NCBI RefSeq assembly: GCF_008705135.1
Contig: NZ_CP023694.1
Coordinates: 4,197,001-4,261,000, forward strand
DNA length: 64,000 nt
Direction: 5' to 3'
DNA from: Streptomyces coeruleorubidus
GTDB lineage: Bacteria; Actinomycetota; Actinomycetes; Streptomycetales; Streptomycetaceae
The notes beneath the pieces are model-generated. The model saw nothing but the letters and a program-made list of their open reading frames with translations. It did no database searches and had not been told where the DNA came from. Shown one piece after another: positions 1 through 8,960 of the stretch. Every line of letters begins with the position of its first letter. Within the stretch, counting starts at the first letter, position 1. Position numbers and translations under genes: made by a program.

Positions 1-108
1 GTAGGTGATCCGGGTGCGGCCCTCGACGACCGCCTCGGCGTCCGCGTACCGCTCGGCCGCCGTCCGCACCAGGCCCGGGATGCTTCCCCACTCCGTATCC
101 GCTCGCAC
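1..108 (-). CDS. AMP-forming acyl-CoA synthetase, N-terminus only (runs off window)
   Basis: Only the first 36 codons are in the window. A GTG start at 108 is preceded on the coding strand by GGGAGG at a good distance. The readable peptide contains SIPGLVRTAAERYADAEAV and then VVEGRTRITY, the usual opening of acyl-CoA synthetases of the FadD/AMP-ligase family (aliphatic tail, then the first beta strand before the core). Inference: it activates a carboxylic acid as its CoA ester. It is divergent from the Ltp/DUF35/crotonase operon and shares the double operator at 132-177 with it, which places it in the same catabolic regulon. Without the P-loop and A8 motifs, substrate and integrity cannot be judged. 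Confidence 0.75.
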   Translation of the reverse strand, partial: MRADTEWGSIPGLVRTAAERYADAEAVVEGRTRITY

Positions 109-131
109 AGCGCGCCTCCCGAAGGCATAGG

Positions 132-177
132 AGCTGACTACCCGTCAGATTATCGGTAACCTGACGACCTGTCAGCG
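132..177. promoter_or_regulatory. double palindromic operator (regulon sites A1, A2)
   Basis: Two copies of the palindrome found at seven promoters in this window: AGCTGACTACCCGTCAGAT (132-150) and ACCTGACGACCTGTCAGCG (159-177). Centres are 27 bp apart, the same spacing as at 40013-40058. They sit between divergent starts at 108 and 205, so one protein pair could repress both directions. TetR-family repressors typically bind such 15-19 bp palindromes; the identity of the regulator is inference. Confidence 0.75.
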
Positions 178-204
178 ACCGTTCGGCCCCGGAGGTGCGG
201 CAGC

Positions 205-1365
205 ATGGCAGCAGGATCGGGCGGCCTCAAGGACGCCACCGCCATCGTCGGCATAGGCCAGACGCCCTTCGCCAAGCGGCTCCCCGAGGACGAGCGCACC
301 CTCGCCTGCCGTGCCGTCCTGGCCGCCCTCGACGACGCCGGCATCGCGCCCGGCGAGGTCGACGCCCTCGCCTCCTACACGATGGAGGAGACGGACGAGG
401 TCGAGCTGGCGAAGGCCTGCGGCTTCGGGGACCTCACCTTCTTCAGCAAGGTCGGCTACGGAGGCGGCGGTTCGTGTGCCACCGTCGCCCATCTCGCCGC
501 CGCCGTCGCCACCGGGCAGGCGAACGTCGGGGTCGCCTGGCGGTCGCGCAAGCGGGGCAGCGGCCCCCGGCCGTGGACCAGCACCGCCGTCCAGCTGCCG
601 ACCCCGGCCCAGTGGACCCGGCCGTTCGGGCTGCTCAGGCCGGTCGACGAGATCGCCATGCTCGCCCGCCGCTACATGCACGAGTACGGGGCCACCCGCG
701 ATCACCTGTTCAACGTGGCCCTGGCCTGCCGGAACCGCGCCAACCAGAACCCCGCCGCGATCATGTACGACCGGCCCCTCACCCGCGAGATGTACATGAC
801 GTCCCGCTGGATCAGCGAGCCCCTGTGCCTCTTCGACAACTGCCTGGAGACGGACGGGGCGCTGGCCTGTGTCGTCGTCTCCGCCGAGCGCGCCCGCGAC
901 TGCCGCCGGAAACCCGTCTACGTCCATTCCGCCGCCCAGTCGCTCCCCGCCCAGCACCACGGCATGGTCAACTACTGGAACGACGACCCCCTCACCGGAC
1001 CGGCCTGGACCGCCGCCCGGCACCTGTGGAAGCACTCCGACCTGACGCCCCAGGACGTGGACGTCGCGCAGATCTATGACGCCTTCACGCCCCTGGTCCT
1101 GCTGTCCCTGGAGGGCTACGGCTTCTGCGAGCGGGGCGAGGGCGGGGCGTTCACCGAGGGCGGGGCGCTGGAGATCGGCGGGACGCTGCCCGTGAACACC
1201 GGCGGGGGCGGACTGTCTGAGGCCTATGTGCACGGCTTCAACCTCGTCAACGAAGGGGTGAAGCAGTTGCGCGGGACCAGCACCGCGCAGGTGCCGGACG
1301 CGTCGGCCTGCCTGGTCACGGCGGGTGAAGGAGTGCCCACCTCCGCCCTTCTGCTGAGGAGTTGA
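205..1365 (+). CDS. lipid-transfer-protein (Ltp) type thiolase-fold protein, possible CoA retro-aldolase or thiolase
   Basis: A 386-residue protein of the SCP-x/Ltp thiolase-like family. GGAGGT at 191-196 supports the ATG at 205. Visible family marks are a glycine-rich segment ending in Cys91 (GGGGSCATV), the IYDAFTP motif with Tyr291, and the NTGGGGLSEA block from about residue 331. In steroid degraders, Ltp2-type proteins pair with a DUF35 protein and cleave a beta-hydroxyacyl-CoA side chain by retro-aldol chemistry; here the DUF35 gene follows at once. Cys91 lies near the place of the thiolase nucleophile, so true thiolysis cannot be excluded. It heads a likely operon with the DUF35 and crotonase genes, under the operators at 132-177. 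Substrate unknown. Confidence 0.88.
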   Translation: MAAGSGGLKDATAIVGIGQTPFAKRLPEDERTLACRAVLAALDDAGIAPGEVDALASYTMEETDEVELAKACGFGDLTFFSKVGYGGGGSCATVAHLAAAVATGQANVGVAWRSRKRGSGPRPWTSTAVQLPTPAQWTRPFGLLRPVDEIAMLARRYMHEYGATRDHLFNVALACRNRANQNPAAIMYDRPLTREMYMTSRWISEPLCLFDNCLETDGALACVVVSAERARDCRRKPVYVHSAAQSLPAQHHGMVNYWNDDPLTGPAWTAARHLWKHSDLTPQDVDVAQIYDAFTPLVLLSLEGYGFCERGEGGAFTEGGALEIGGTLPVNTGGGGLSEAYVHGFNLVNEGVKQLRGTSTAQVPDASACLVTAGEGVPTSALLLRS

Positions 1366-1366
1366 G

Positions 1367-1780
1367 ATGCTGCGTCCGGTCACCGACACCGACGGCGCGC
1401 CCTTCTGGGAGTACACAGCCCGGGGCGAGCTCCGCGTCCAGGCCTGCGCCGGCTGCGGTGAGTTCCGCTTCCCGCCCCGGCCCTGCTGCCCGCACTGCCA
1501 GTCCTTCGAGGCCGAGTGGCGCCGGGTGTCCGGCCGGGGCCGCGTCTGGTCGTACGTCGTCCCGCACCCGCCGCTGCTGCCCGGCTATGCCGAGCTGGCG
1601 CCGTACAACGTGGTCGTCGTCGAGCTCGACGAGGCGCCGCGCATCCGGCTCGTCGGCAACCTCGTCGCCGGGCCCGGCGAGCCGGTCAACTCCCTTGCCA
1701 CGGACCGCCTCCGGATCGGCACCCGGGTGCGGGCCGTCTTCGACGACGGGCTTCCCCGGTGGGTTCCGGAGCGGTCATGA
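1367..1780 (+). CDS. DUF35 zinc-ribbon/OB-fold protein, partner of the upstream Ltp protein
   Basis: A 137-residue protein with an N-terminal zinc ribbon, C27-x2-C30 and C41-x2-C44, followed by a beta-rich OB-fold segment that ends in RVRAVFDDGLPRWVPE. This is the standard layout of DUF35 (ChsH2-like) proteins, which bind acyl-CoA and form complexes with Ltp aldolases or thiolases. The ATG lies one base after the stop of the Ltp gene, so translation is probably coupled, and its own stop overlaps the next start by 4 bp. Family knowledge supports a complex subunit rather than a separate enzyme. A second DUF35 gene (13509) belongs to the same regulon. Confidence 0.9.
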   Translation: MLRPVTDTDGAPFWEYTARGELRVQACAGCGEFRFPPRPCCPHCQSFEAEWRRVSGRGRVWSYVVPHPPLLPGYAELAPYNVVVVELDEAPRIRLVGNLVAGPGEPVNSLATDRLRIGTRVRAVFDDGLPRWVPERS

Positions 1781-2550
1781 GCAGTGTGCTGGTGAGCGCC
1801 GACGAGGACAGCGGGGTCGCGGTCGTCACCCTGAACCGGCCGGACCGGCTCAACGCGATCGATCTGGAGATGGCGGGAGAACTCGCCCGGGTCTGGCGGG
1901 AGGTACGGTTCGACGACTCCGTGCGGGCCGTCGTCCTCACCGGCGCCGGTGAACGTGCCTTCTGCACGGGCATCGACCGGGACGCCGTCGTGCCGCAGCC
2001 GAGCTCGCCGTACGCGCAGGACGACCCGCTGCTCGGCATCGGGCCGAAGGCGAACGACCTGTGGAAGCCGGTCGTCGCCGCCGTGCGCGGGATGGCCTGC
2101 GGGGGTGCCTTCTACCTGCTCGGGGAGGCGGAGTTCGTGGTCGCCGACACCACCGCCGCCTTCTTCGACCCGCACACCACCTACGGCATGGTCAGCGCCT
2201 ACGAGTCCGTCCTCATGGCGCAGCGCATGCCCTACGGGGAGGTCGCGCGGATGGCGCTGATGGGGACGGCGGAGCGGATCTCCGCACGGCGGGCGTACGA
2301 GGTCGGACTGGTGTCGGAACTCGTCGCGGAGGGCGAGGCGTTGGGAGCGGCGCGTGCCTGTGCCGCCGTGATCGCCGGGTATCCGACCGAGGCCGTGCAG
2401 GGGACCGTACGGGCACTGTGGGCCGCGAGTGAGGCGGGGCGGTCCCGGGGCGTCGCACAGGCGCCGCACCTGATCGCGCTCGGGAACGCGGCGGGTGAGG
2501 AGCAAGCCCGGTTGTTCGCGGGGCGGCGGCGGGAGTACCGGTGGCGTTGA
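1777..2550 (+). CDS. enoyl-CoA hydratase/isomerase family (crotonase fold)
   Basis: A 257-residue crotonase. The ATG at 1777 overlaps the DUF35 stop as ATGA; an in-frame longer reading exists but runs through the DUF35 gene and is rejected. The oxyanion-hole segments are visible as AFCTGID and GMACGGAFYLL. The usual catalytic Glu of the third region is not obvious, since the sequence reads DPHTTYGM there, so it may catalyse a reaction other than plain hydration (isomerisation, dehydration or ring opening). Third gene of the operon under operators A1/A2. A second crotonase of the regulon is at 23067. Confidence 0.9.
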   Translation: MSSVLVSADEDSGVAVVTLNRPDRLNAIDLEMAGELARVWREVRFDDSVRAVVLTGAGERAFCTGIDRDAVVPQPSSPYAQDDPLLGIGPKANDLWKPVVAAVRGMACGGAFYLLGEAEFVVADTTAAFFDPHTTYGMVSAYESVLMAQRMPYGEVARMALMGTAERISARRAYEVGLVSELVAEGEALGAARACAAVIAGYPTEAVQGTVRALWAASEAGRSRGVAQAPHLIALGNAAGEEQARLFAGRRREYRWR

Positions 2551-2617
2551 CGCCGGTTGCACGGACGTACCGGTTGCGCCAGAAAATCGTTTACCCATAC
2601 ACGCGTATGCTCGACGG

Positions 2618-3583
2618 GTGGTTGAGCATCGGATGATCGACGTGAACGGCATACGGCTGCACATCGCGGAGCAGGGCGAGGGCCCGCTCGTGGTGCTGCT
2701 GCACGGGTTCCCGGAGTCCTGGCACTCCTGGCGGCACCAGTTCGGGCCGCTGGCCGAGGCCGGTTTCCGGGTGGTCGCGCCCGACCAGCGCGGATACGGG
2801 CGCAGCGATCACCCCGAGGACGTCGAGGCGTACAGCATCCTCCACCTGGTGGGAGACGTGGTCGGGCTGGTCCACGCGCTGGGCGAGGAGCGGGCGTTCG
2901 TCGTCGGGCACGACTGGGGAGCGCCGGTGGCCTGGCACACCGCGCTGCTGCGGCCGGACGTGGTGCGCGGGGTGGCGGGGCTGAGCGTGCCGCCGCCGTT
3001 CCGTGGCGGGCAGCCGCCGCTCAGGACCATGCGGGAGCGGTTCGAGGGTCGCTTCTACTGGAACTACTTCGAGCAGCCCGGGGTCGCCGAGGCCGAGTTC
3101 ACCGCCGACACCCGCGCCACCCTGCGCAAGCTGCTGTACTCCGCCTCCGGTGACGCCCCGGGCGCCGGACGCCCCGAGCAGGCCCTGGTCGACCCGGAGC
3201 GCGGCTGGCTGGCGGACGCGCCCGACCCCGAGGTGCTGCCCGGGTGGCTGACCGAGGAGGACCTCGACGCCCTCACCGACAGTTACGCGCGGGGCTTCAC
3301 CGGCGCGCTCAACTGGTACCGCAACCTGGACCGCAACTGGGAGCTGACCGCACCGTGGCAGGGAGCGGTGGTGTCCCCGCCCGCGCTGTACGTGTACGGC
3401 GACCGGGACCTGGTCCCGGCCTTCCCCGGCACGCCCGAACTGATCGAGAAGCTGCCCGAGTTGATGCCCGGCCTGCGCCGGAAGCCGCTCGTGCTGCCGG
3501 GCTGCGGCCACTGGACGCAGCAGGAGCGGCCGGCCGAGGTGAACGAGGCGCTGCTCGACTTCCTGACGGAGCTGCGGGACTGA
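2618..3583 (+). CDS. epoxide hydrolase-like alpha/beta hydrolase
   Basis: About 321 residues with the epoxide hydrolase signature: HGFPESW oxyanion loop, nucleophile Asp99 in GHDWGAP, and the catalytic His298 in GCGHWTQQERP. It would open an epoxide, or hydrolyse a halide or ester, through a covalent Asp intermediate. The reading frame stays open upstream into the crotonase gene, but homology starts near MIDVNGIRLHI. GTG at 2618 (alternative ATG at 2633) is chosen because a TATGCT -10-like box at 2605-2610 lies 7 bp before it and no SD is seen, suggesting a leaderless transcript separate from the upstream operon. No copy of the regulon palindrome is visible here. Confidence 0.88.
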   Translation: MVEHRMIDVNGIRLHIAEQGEGPLVVLLHGFPESWHSWRHQFGPLAEAGFRVVAPDQRGYGRSDHPEDVEAYSILHLVGDVVGLVHALGEERAFVVGHDWGAPVAWHTALLRPDVVRGVAGLSVPPPFRGGQPPLRTMRERFEGRFYWNYFEQPGVAEAEFTADTRATLRKLLYSASGDAPGAGRPEQALVDPERGWLADAPDPEVLPGWLTEEDLDALTDSYARGFTGALNWYRNLDRNWELTAPWQGAVVSPPALYVYGDRDLVPAFPGTPELIEKLPELMPGLRRKPLVLPGCGHWTQQERPAEVNEALLDFLTELRD

Positions 3584-3606
3584 AGTACCGGCAGCCCCGG
3601 TCCCGT

Positions 3607-4215
3607 TCAGTCGTCGACGAGGGCCTGGCGGTCGACCTCGCAGTGGTCGACCGAGTCGACCAGGCCCGGGGCGCCCACCTCGACCTCGACGGTCGCCCTG
3701 CCCTGGGCGGGGACCGTGACGTCCGCGTACCGGTCGACGACGGTGATGCCCCGGGCGTCTACGAAGGTCACCGAGACGGAGAACGTGGCCTTGCGGCCGT
3801 TGGGGTTGCCGACCTCGACGGTCGCGTGGGGGGAGGCGGGGGTCGCGCAGGTCACCAGCTTCGCCGTGCCGTCCCGCAGGGCCTTGCCGGAGCCGGAGGA
3901 GGACGTCGGCGTGGAGCCGTAGTGGGGCCTGCGGTTGTACGAGCCGCCGCCGCTGGTTCCGCGGTCATCGTCGTCGTCGGAACCGTAGGAGCCGCCCGAG
4001 CCGCCTGAGCCGTACGAGCCGCCGCCCGACGTCGACGACCTCGAACTGTCGTGGTCCTGGCTGGAGCTGCTGCACCCGCCCCCTCCCCCGCCGCCGCTGC
4101 CGCCGTGGCCGCCGTGGCCGCCGCCGCGGCCCCGGCCCGTCGAGAAGCCGGTCAGTGCCAGTACCACCAGGACCGACACCGCTGTGAACCTGAGCCTGCG
4201 CCCCCGTATCCGCAT
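3607..4215 (-). CDS. secreted Ser/Gly-rich protein of unknown function
   Basis: About 202 residues from the ATG at 4215 (a start 7 codons upstream is possible). It has a basic N-terminus (MRIRGRRLRF), a hydrophobic stretch VSVLVVLALTG, then a low-complexity Gly/Ser/His/Asp segment to about residue 110, and a beta-rich C-terminal domain with two Cys (VTCAT and DHCEVD) that probably form a disulphide. This suggests export and a small extracytoplasmic domain. There is no lipobox directly after the hydrophobic stretch. Convergent with the epoxide hydrolase gene, 23 bp apart. No function assigned. Confidence 0.75.
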   Translation of the reverse strand: MRIRGRRLRFTAVSVLVVLALTGFSTGRGRGGGHGGHGGSGGGGGGGCSSSSQDHDSSRSSTSGGGSYGSGGSGGSYGSDDDDDRGTSGGGSYNRRPHYGSTPTSSSGSGKALRDGTAKLVTCATPASPHATVEVGNPNGRKATFSVSVTFVDARGITVVDRYADVTVPAQGRATVEVEVGAPGLVDSVDHCEVDRQALVDD

Positions 4216-4310
4216 GGCGGACAGCCTAGTGATCACCTGTCACGGTCATGTCACCGCGGGGCGACCGGTGCGTGCCCGAAGTGATCGGGCACGCGGACGT
4301 CCCGGGCGCG

Positions 4311-6688
4311 TCACGCGGTGCGCGCCGTGCCCGTGCCCTTCTCCGCGTCCAGGGCGTACACGCAGCGGTCCTTGCTGCACGCGTACACCACTCCGTCCCG
4401 GACGACCGGGGAGCCGGTGATCTCGCCGCCGGTGGCGAGCTTCCAGCGGAGCCGGCCGTCGTCGGCCTTCAGGGTGTAGAGCAGGTGGTCGGTGGAGCCG
4501 AAGTGGATACGGCCCTCGGCCACCGAGGGGGCGCCCACGATGTCGCCGCCCGCCTGGAAGCGCCACTTGGGTGTGCCGGTGACCGCGTCGAGGGTGTAGA
4601 GGCCCTTGCCGCTGCCCACGTGGACGTGGCCGGCGGCGACCAGGACGGGGTCGACGGACGCCCGGGACTCGGTGGCGATGCGCCAGCGGTCGCGGCCGTC
4701 GGTGGCGTCGAGGGCGTAGACCGTGCCGAGGTAGTCGGCCAGGTAGATGCCCCCGCCGGTGACGGCCGGGCCGGGGACGAAGGTGGGCGGGGAGAGGAAC
4801 GCGGCCGGGGCCTCGAAGTGCCACTTCACGTGCCCGGCGGCCACGTCGAGGGCGAGGACGCGGGTGCCGGCGCAGACGTAGACGTAGCCGTCGGTCGCCG
4901 GGGCGATCCGGACCGGGACGCCGCCGCAGGAGGCCGCGTCGCCGATGGGGTAAGACCAGCGCTCGTCGCCGGTGCGGGCGTCCAGGGCGCGCAGCCGGGC
5001 GTCCTGCCACACGTAGACCGTGCCGTCGTGCAGGGCGGGTCCGGCCTCGGGGGACTCGAAGTCGCTCTGGCAGCCGGTGACCTCCCAGAGCTTCTGGCCG
5101 TTCGAGGCCTCCCAGCCCGGACGCCGCCGCCCCGGGTGCCGGTGACGACCGTGCCGCGGCCGGCCTTGAGGGAGTAGACCCAGGCGTCCGTCTGAAGGCG
5201 CCACAGGTCGGCGCCCTCACGGGCGTCGAGGGCGAACAGCGTGGGTCCGTCGGAGGCGTGGATGCGGCCGTCCGCGACCGCCATGGACCAGGCGACGTCC
5301 CGGGTCTTGAAGCGGCGGCGGCCGGTGGCCACGTCCAGCGCGTGTACCTCGAAGGAGGTGACGTAGACGAGGTCGCCGTCGACGGAGGGGGTGCCCCAGA
5401 CGTCGTTCGACATGCGGAAGCGCCAGGGTCGCCAGCCGCTCGCCTGCTCGGGGGGCGCGGCCGGGGCCGGGGGCGCGGTGACGGCAGGGCCTACGGCGGG
5501 GTCCGCGCCGTTGACGCCGGGGCGGGGCTTGGACCAGGAGGCGGCGAGAGCGGCCTCCGGAGGGGGTGCCTTGACGGCGGCGGCACGGACGTCGGCGACG
5601 CGCGGGCCCGGGCCGATGGGCACCTGGGCGCCGGCCAGCCGGACGGGGCCGGTGTCGGGTCCGCCGACGGGCGCGGGTGCGGGCGCCGGTACGACGGGGT
5701 CGTGCGAGGGCGGGGGCGGGATGGGGGCGGGCCCCGGGGCGGGGCGTCCGCCGCCGCTGCGGCCGCCGCCGACGGGGGCGGGCTTGCCGGCCGGGCGGCC
5801 GTTGCGGCGGGTCTCGATCAGGCTCACCGCCCGCTCGGGCAGCCACGCGGAGGCCGTGCCGCTGTCGTCGGAGCCGGAGCCGAAGAGGTGGGGAGCGAGC
5901 TGGGCCTGGAGGTCGGCCGGGTTGGGGCGGGCCGTCGGGTCCATCTGCATACAGGACTCGATGAGCGGACGCAGCTCGTCCGGGAGACCCTCCAGGTCCG
6001 GGCCCTCACGCAGCAGCATGAAGACGGTCTCGACCGGGTTGGCGCCGTGGAAGGGCGGGTGTCCGGTCGCGGCGAAGACCAGCATGGAGCCGAGGGAGAA
6101 GACGTCGCTCGCGCCCGTGACGCTGCGGGAGTCCTTCGCCTGCTCGGGGGACATGTAGGCGGGCGTGCCGACGGCGACGTTCGTCATCGTCAAACGCGTG
6201 TTCGAAACACCCGACGCGATACCGAAGTCGATCACCCGGGGGCCGTCCTCGACGACGAGGACGTTCGACGGCTTGAGGTCCCGGTGCACCAGCCCGGCAC
6301 CGTGGATGGACTGGAGCGCCTCGGCCACACCCGCCGCCAGCCAGCGCACCGCCTGGGCCGGGAGCGGCCCGCAGTCGTTCACTATCTCTTCGAGGGAGGG
6401 CGCGGGAACGTACGCGGTGGCCAGCCACGGGACGGCGGCGCGCGGGTCGGCGTCCACGACCGCGGCCGTGTAGAAGCCGGAGACGGCGCGGGCCGCCTCC
6501 ACCTCACGCGTGAAGCGGACCCGGAAGAGCTGGTCCTCGGCCAGCTCCGTCCGGACGGTCTTGATCGCCACGCGCCGGCCGGACGCCGAGCGCGCGAGAT
6601 AGACCAGCCCCATGCCGCCGGCACCCAGCCGTCCCAGCACCTCGAACGGCCCGATCCGCCGCGGATCGTGCTGCGTCAGCTGATCCAC
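4311..6688 (-). pseudogene. Ser/Thr protein kinase with C-terminal PQQ-repeat propeller, single-base frameshift
   Basis: The N-terminal PknB-type kinase domain is intact: G-loop GRLGAGGMG, Lys43, HRDLKPSN, DFG and the SPE motif. A Pro/Ala-rich linker follows, then PQQ-type beta-propeller blades with repeated [YV]ALD and W motifs. At about 5114/5115 the frame breaks: adding one base after GTCCGGGC on the coding strand restores VRAWEASNGQKLWEV and joins the kinase frame to an open blade frame that ends at 4311. Without it, translation runs on out of frame to about 4826. The start is GTG at 6688, with GGGAGG upstream. Cytosolic kinase; no membrane segment is seen. Either a sequencing error or a recent truncation that removes the propeller sensor but leaves the kinase. 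Confidence 0.8.
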
Positions 6689-6893
6689 CACTCTGCCTGC
6701 CACCTCCCCGTACGAGCCGCGCCAAGCCACATGTTCCACGCGACCCCGTGCAGCGTCTCACCACCGCACCGCCATGGCGGCACGCACCCCGATTCTTCCT
6801 GGCCGGAGCCTTGGTTGCGAACCCGGTGACAATTGGGATGTCTCGGTACACAGGCGGTCAAACAATGACCAAACACTGCCCGATCTGCCCTGC

Positions 6894-7616
6894 TCAGCGG
6901 TGCAGCAGCGCGAAGGACGCCCCCTGATTGTCCGTGACGACGGCGACCGTGCCGTACGAGGTGTCGAAAGGCGGGGCCTGGATCCGGCCGCCGAGGCGGG
7001 TGACGTCCTCCAGCGCGGCCGGTACGTCCTCGACGGCGAAGTGGACGAGGAAGTGGGGCGGCATCTCGGCCGGGAACACGTCGGATACGGGGGCGCGGCC
7101 GAAGTCGGGCTCGGCGTCGGGCCCGAACAGGGCCTCCTGGAAGAGGTCGCCGTAGAAGGCGTTGGCCGCCTCGGTGTCCCGCGCGTACAGCTCGGCCCAG
7201 GCGAAGGTGCCCGGCTCGTGCCGCCTGCCGAAGCCGGGGTGCTCCGCCGGCTGCCACAGGGCGAAGACGGCGCCCTCCGGGTCGGTGACGAGCGCGGTGA
7301 CGCCCAGCTCGCCGGCCGGCACCGGCGACGAGACGACCTGCCCGCCGGCCGCCCGGACGCGCCGGGCCAGGGCCGCCGCGTCCGGGGTCGCGAAGTACAC
7401 CGTCCAGACGGTGGGCAGCCGGCCGTCCATCTTGCGGACCAGCGCGGCCACGGGTTCACCGTCCTTCAGCGCCTGCGCGAAGGGGCCGAACCAGTCCTCG
7501 AAGGTCCACCCGAAAAGTTCACCGTAGAACCGCTTGCCCGCCTCGACGTCGGCAAGCTGCGCGTCCACCCAGCAGGGAACGCCCTCTGCGTACACCGATG
7601 CCCTGTTTTCGGCCAT
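6894..7616 (-). CDS. VOC-superfamily (glyoxalase/dioxygenase fold) protein, two tandem modules
   Basis: A 240-residue protein made of two VOC modules of about 110 residues each. The first opens with GVPCWVDAQLADVEAGKRFY and ends at FALWQ; the second opens with FAWAELYARDTEAANAFY and ends at ASFALLHR. Each has the beta-alpha-beta-beta-beta order and the phrase TDPEGA or TDNQGA typical of the fold. Such actinobacterial double-VOC proteins are often annotated as glyoxalase or bleomycin-resistance-like, and the true substrate is usually unknown. It lies between the kinase gene (same strand, 200 bp downstream) and the divergent TetR gene. Confidence 0.88.
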   Translation of the reverse strand: MAENRASVYAEGVPCWVDAQLADVEAGKRFYGELFGWTFEDWFGPFAQALKDGEPVAALVRKMDGRLPTVWTVYFATPDAAALARRVRAAGGQVVSSPVPAGELGVTALVTDPEGAVFALWQPAEHPGFGRRHEPGTFAWAELYARDTEAANAFYGDLFQEALFGPDAEPDFGRAPVSDVFPAEMPPHFLVHFAVEDVPAALEDVTRLGGRIQAPPFDTSYGTVAVVTDNQGASFALLHR

Positions 7617-7738
7617 GCCGACAACGTAACCGCGACTGCCGCACCCCGCAGACCAGGCACACCAGCCCCCGCACTCCCTTACACCCCATTTGCAGTCGGC
7701 CGAATCGCGCCCCGATCACGCCTCGGTAAGCTGACGGC

Positions 7739-8386
7739 ATGACAGGACAAGTGCGTACCGTCGACGGCCGCGTGGCCGGCCGGCGTGGGCAGGCGACCCG
7801 GCAGAAGCTGCTCGACTGCCTCAGCGAGATGCTCAGCTCCTCCCCCTACCGGGACGTCAAGGTCATCGATGTCGCCCGGAAGGCGGGCACTTCGCCCGCG
7901 ACCTTCTACCAGTACTTCCCGGACGTCGAGGGCGCCGTACTGGAGATCGCCGAGCAAATGGCGGCCGAGGGCGCCACGTTGACCGAGCTCCTTCAGGGCC
8001 GTTCCTGGGCCGGCAAGGCCGGCTGGCAGACGGCACAGGAACTCGTCGACGGGTTCCTGGAGTTCTGGCGCAAGAACGACGCCATCCTCCGGGTCGTCGA
8101 TCTCGGCGCCGCCGAGGGCGACAAGCGCTTCTACAAACTCCGGATGAAGATCCTCAACTCGGTGAACAACTCCCTCGCGGACGCCGTCGCCGAGCTCCAG
8201 GCCAAGGGCAGGGTCGACAAGGACGTGAACCCGGCGGCCGTGGCCGGTTCGCTGGTCGCGATGCTCGCGGCCGTCGCCTCCCACCAGAAGGGTTTCTCCT
8301 CCTGGGGCGTGAAGCAGGCCGAACTGAAGCCGAACCTCGCGCTGTTGGTCCACCTGGGCGTCACGGGCAGGAAGCCGACGAAGTAA
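7739..8386 (+). CDS. TetR-family transcriptional regulator, candidate repressor of the catabolic regulon
   Basis: A 215-residue TetR protein. The N-terminal helix-turn-helix reads VKVIDVARKAGTSPATFYQY at about residues 38-58; an all-helical ligand domain follows. It is the only TetR gene in the window, and palindromes of the type found at 12 positions here are usual TetR targets, so it is the best local candidate for the regulator (inference). Against this, its own promoter has no copy of the palindrome: upstream of the ATG at 7739 only GCTGACGGC is seen. A strong terminator follows at 8434-8467. Confidence 0.9.
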   Translation: MTGQVRTVDGRVAGRRGQATRQKLLDCLSEMLSSSPYRDVKVIDVARKAGTSPATFYQYFPDVEGAVLEIAEQMAAEGATLTELLQGRSWAGKAGWQTAQELVDGFLEFWRKNDAILRVVDLGAAEGDKRFYKLRMKILNSVNNSLADAVAELQAKGRVDKDVNPAAVAGSLVAMLAAVASHQKGFSSWGVKQAELKPNLALLVHLGVTGRKPTK

Positions 8387-8433
8387 CCCGGCCCGGCGCC
8401 CCCGGTCTTTTCCCGCACCCAAGTCCTGTCTGG

Positions 8434-8467
8434 CAGGCGGCGGTCCACCCGAGTGGACCGCCGCCTG
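8434..8467. terminator. bidirectional hairpin terminator
   Basis: A perfect 15-bp stem, CAGGCGGCGGTCCAC with its complement, and a CCGA loop, between the convergent tetR and F420-reductase-like genes. It lacks a T-tract, as is usual in Streptomyces. Confidence 0.85.
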
Positions 8468-8474
8468 TTGCGCT

Positions 8475-8960
8475 CTACCGCTCCGCGCGCTCGCGCACGA
8501 TCCGGAAGAGCCGGATCTCCCGCTCCACCCGGCGCTGGTACGCGGCGTACGGCGGCCAGAACTCCACGACCGCCTTCCACACCGCCGCCCGCTCCTCGCC
8601 CCGCAGCAGCGCGGCCGTGACCGCGATGTCCTCGCCCTGCCAGTTGATCTCGGCATCAGGACGGGCGAGCAGGTTGTGACTCCAGGCGGGGTGGCCGGTC
8701 CGGCCGAAGTTGGACCCCATGAGAATCCAGCTGTTCCCGCCCTCCTCCGGCATGCAGGCCAGCGGCGTACGGCGCGGCAGCCCGCTCCTGGCCCCGGTCG
8801 AGGTCAGCACCAGCCCCGGGAGTAACCGCGCGCTGAGCAGCACCTTCCCGCGCGTGAGCCGGTGGACGCCCCGGTCCAGGGCGGGGAGGACGTACGGCGC
8901 CACCCGCGCGAAGCCCCGCGTCGAGGACACCTTCTGCACCCATCGCACACCCATCGCCAT
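8475..8960 (-). CDS. nitroreductase family, deazaflavin (F420)-dependent (Ddn-like)
   Basis: A 161-residue protein of the Ddn/F420-dependent quinone reductase family (split beta-barrel). Family phrases are LTSTGARSGLPRRTPL and WILMGSNFGRTGHPAWSHNL, followed by INWQGEDIAVTA. Such proteins reduce quinones, nitro groups or enoyl-type double bonds with F420H2 in actinobacteria. Its start overlaps the stop of the acyl-CoA dehydrogenase upstream (TGATG), so the two are co-transcribed from the operator promoter at 10156. A double-bond or quinone reduction step in the pathway is inferred. Confidence 0.88.
   Translation of the reverse strand: MAMGVRWVQKVSSTRGFARVAPYVLPALDRGVHRLTRGKVLLSARLLPGLVLTSTGARSGLPRRTPLACMPEEGGNSWILMGSNFGRTGHPAWSHNLLARPDAEINWQGEDIAVTAALLRGEERAAVWKAVVEFWPPYAAYQRRVEREIRLFRIVRERAER

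Noticed and set aside
172..1416. 414-codon minus-strand frame over the first Ltp gene
   Set aside because: Shadow frame: low-complexity Gly/Arg/Pro composition, no SD, and the plus strand has a clear family protein. Many similar long antisense frames in this high-GC window were rejected for the same reason.
2495..2617. N-terminal extension of the epoxide hydrolase overlapping the crotonase gene
   Set aside because: Family alignment starts near MIDVNGIRL and the extension is in a shadow frame of the crotonase C-terminus.
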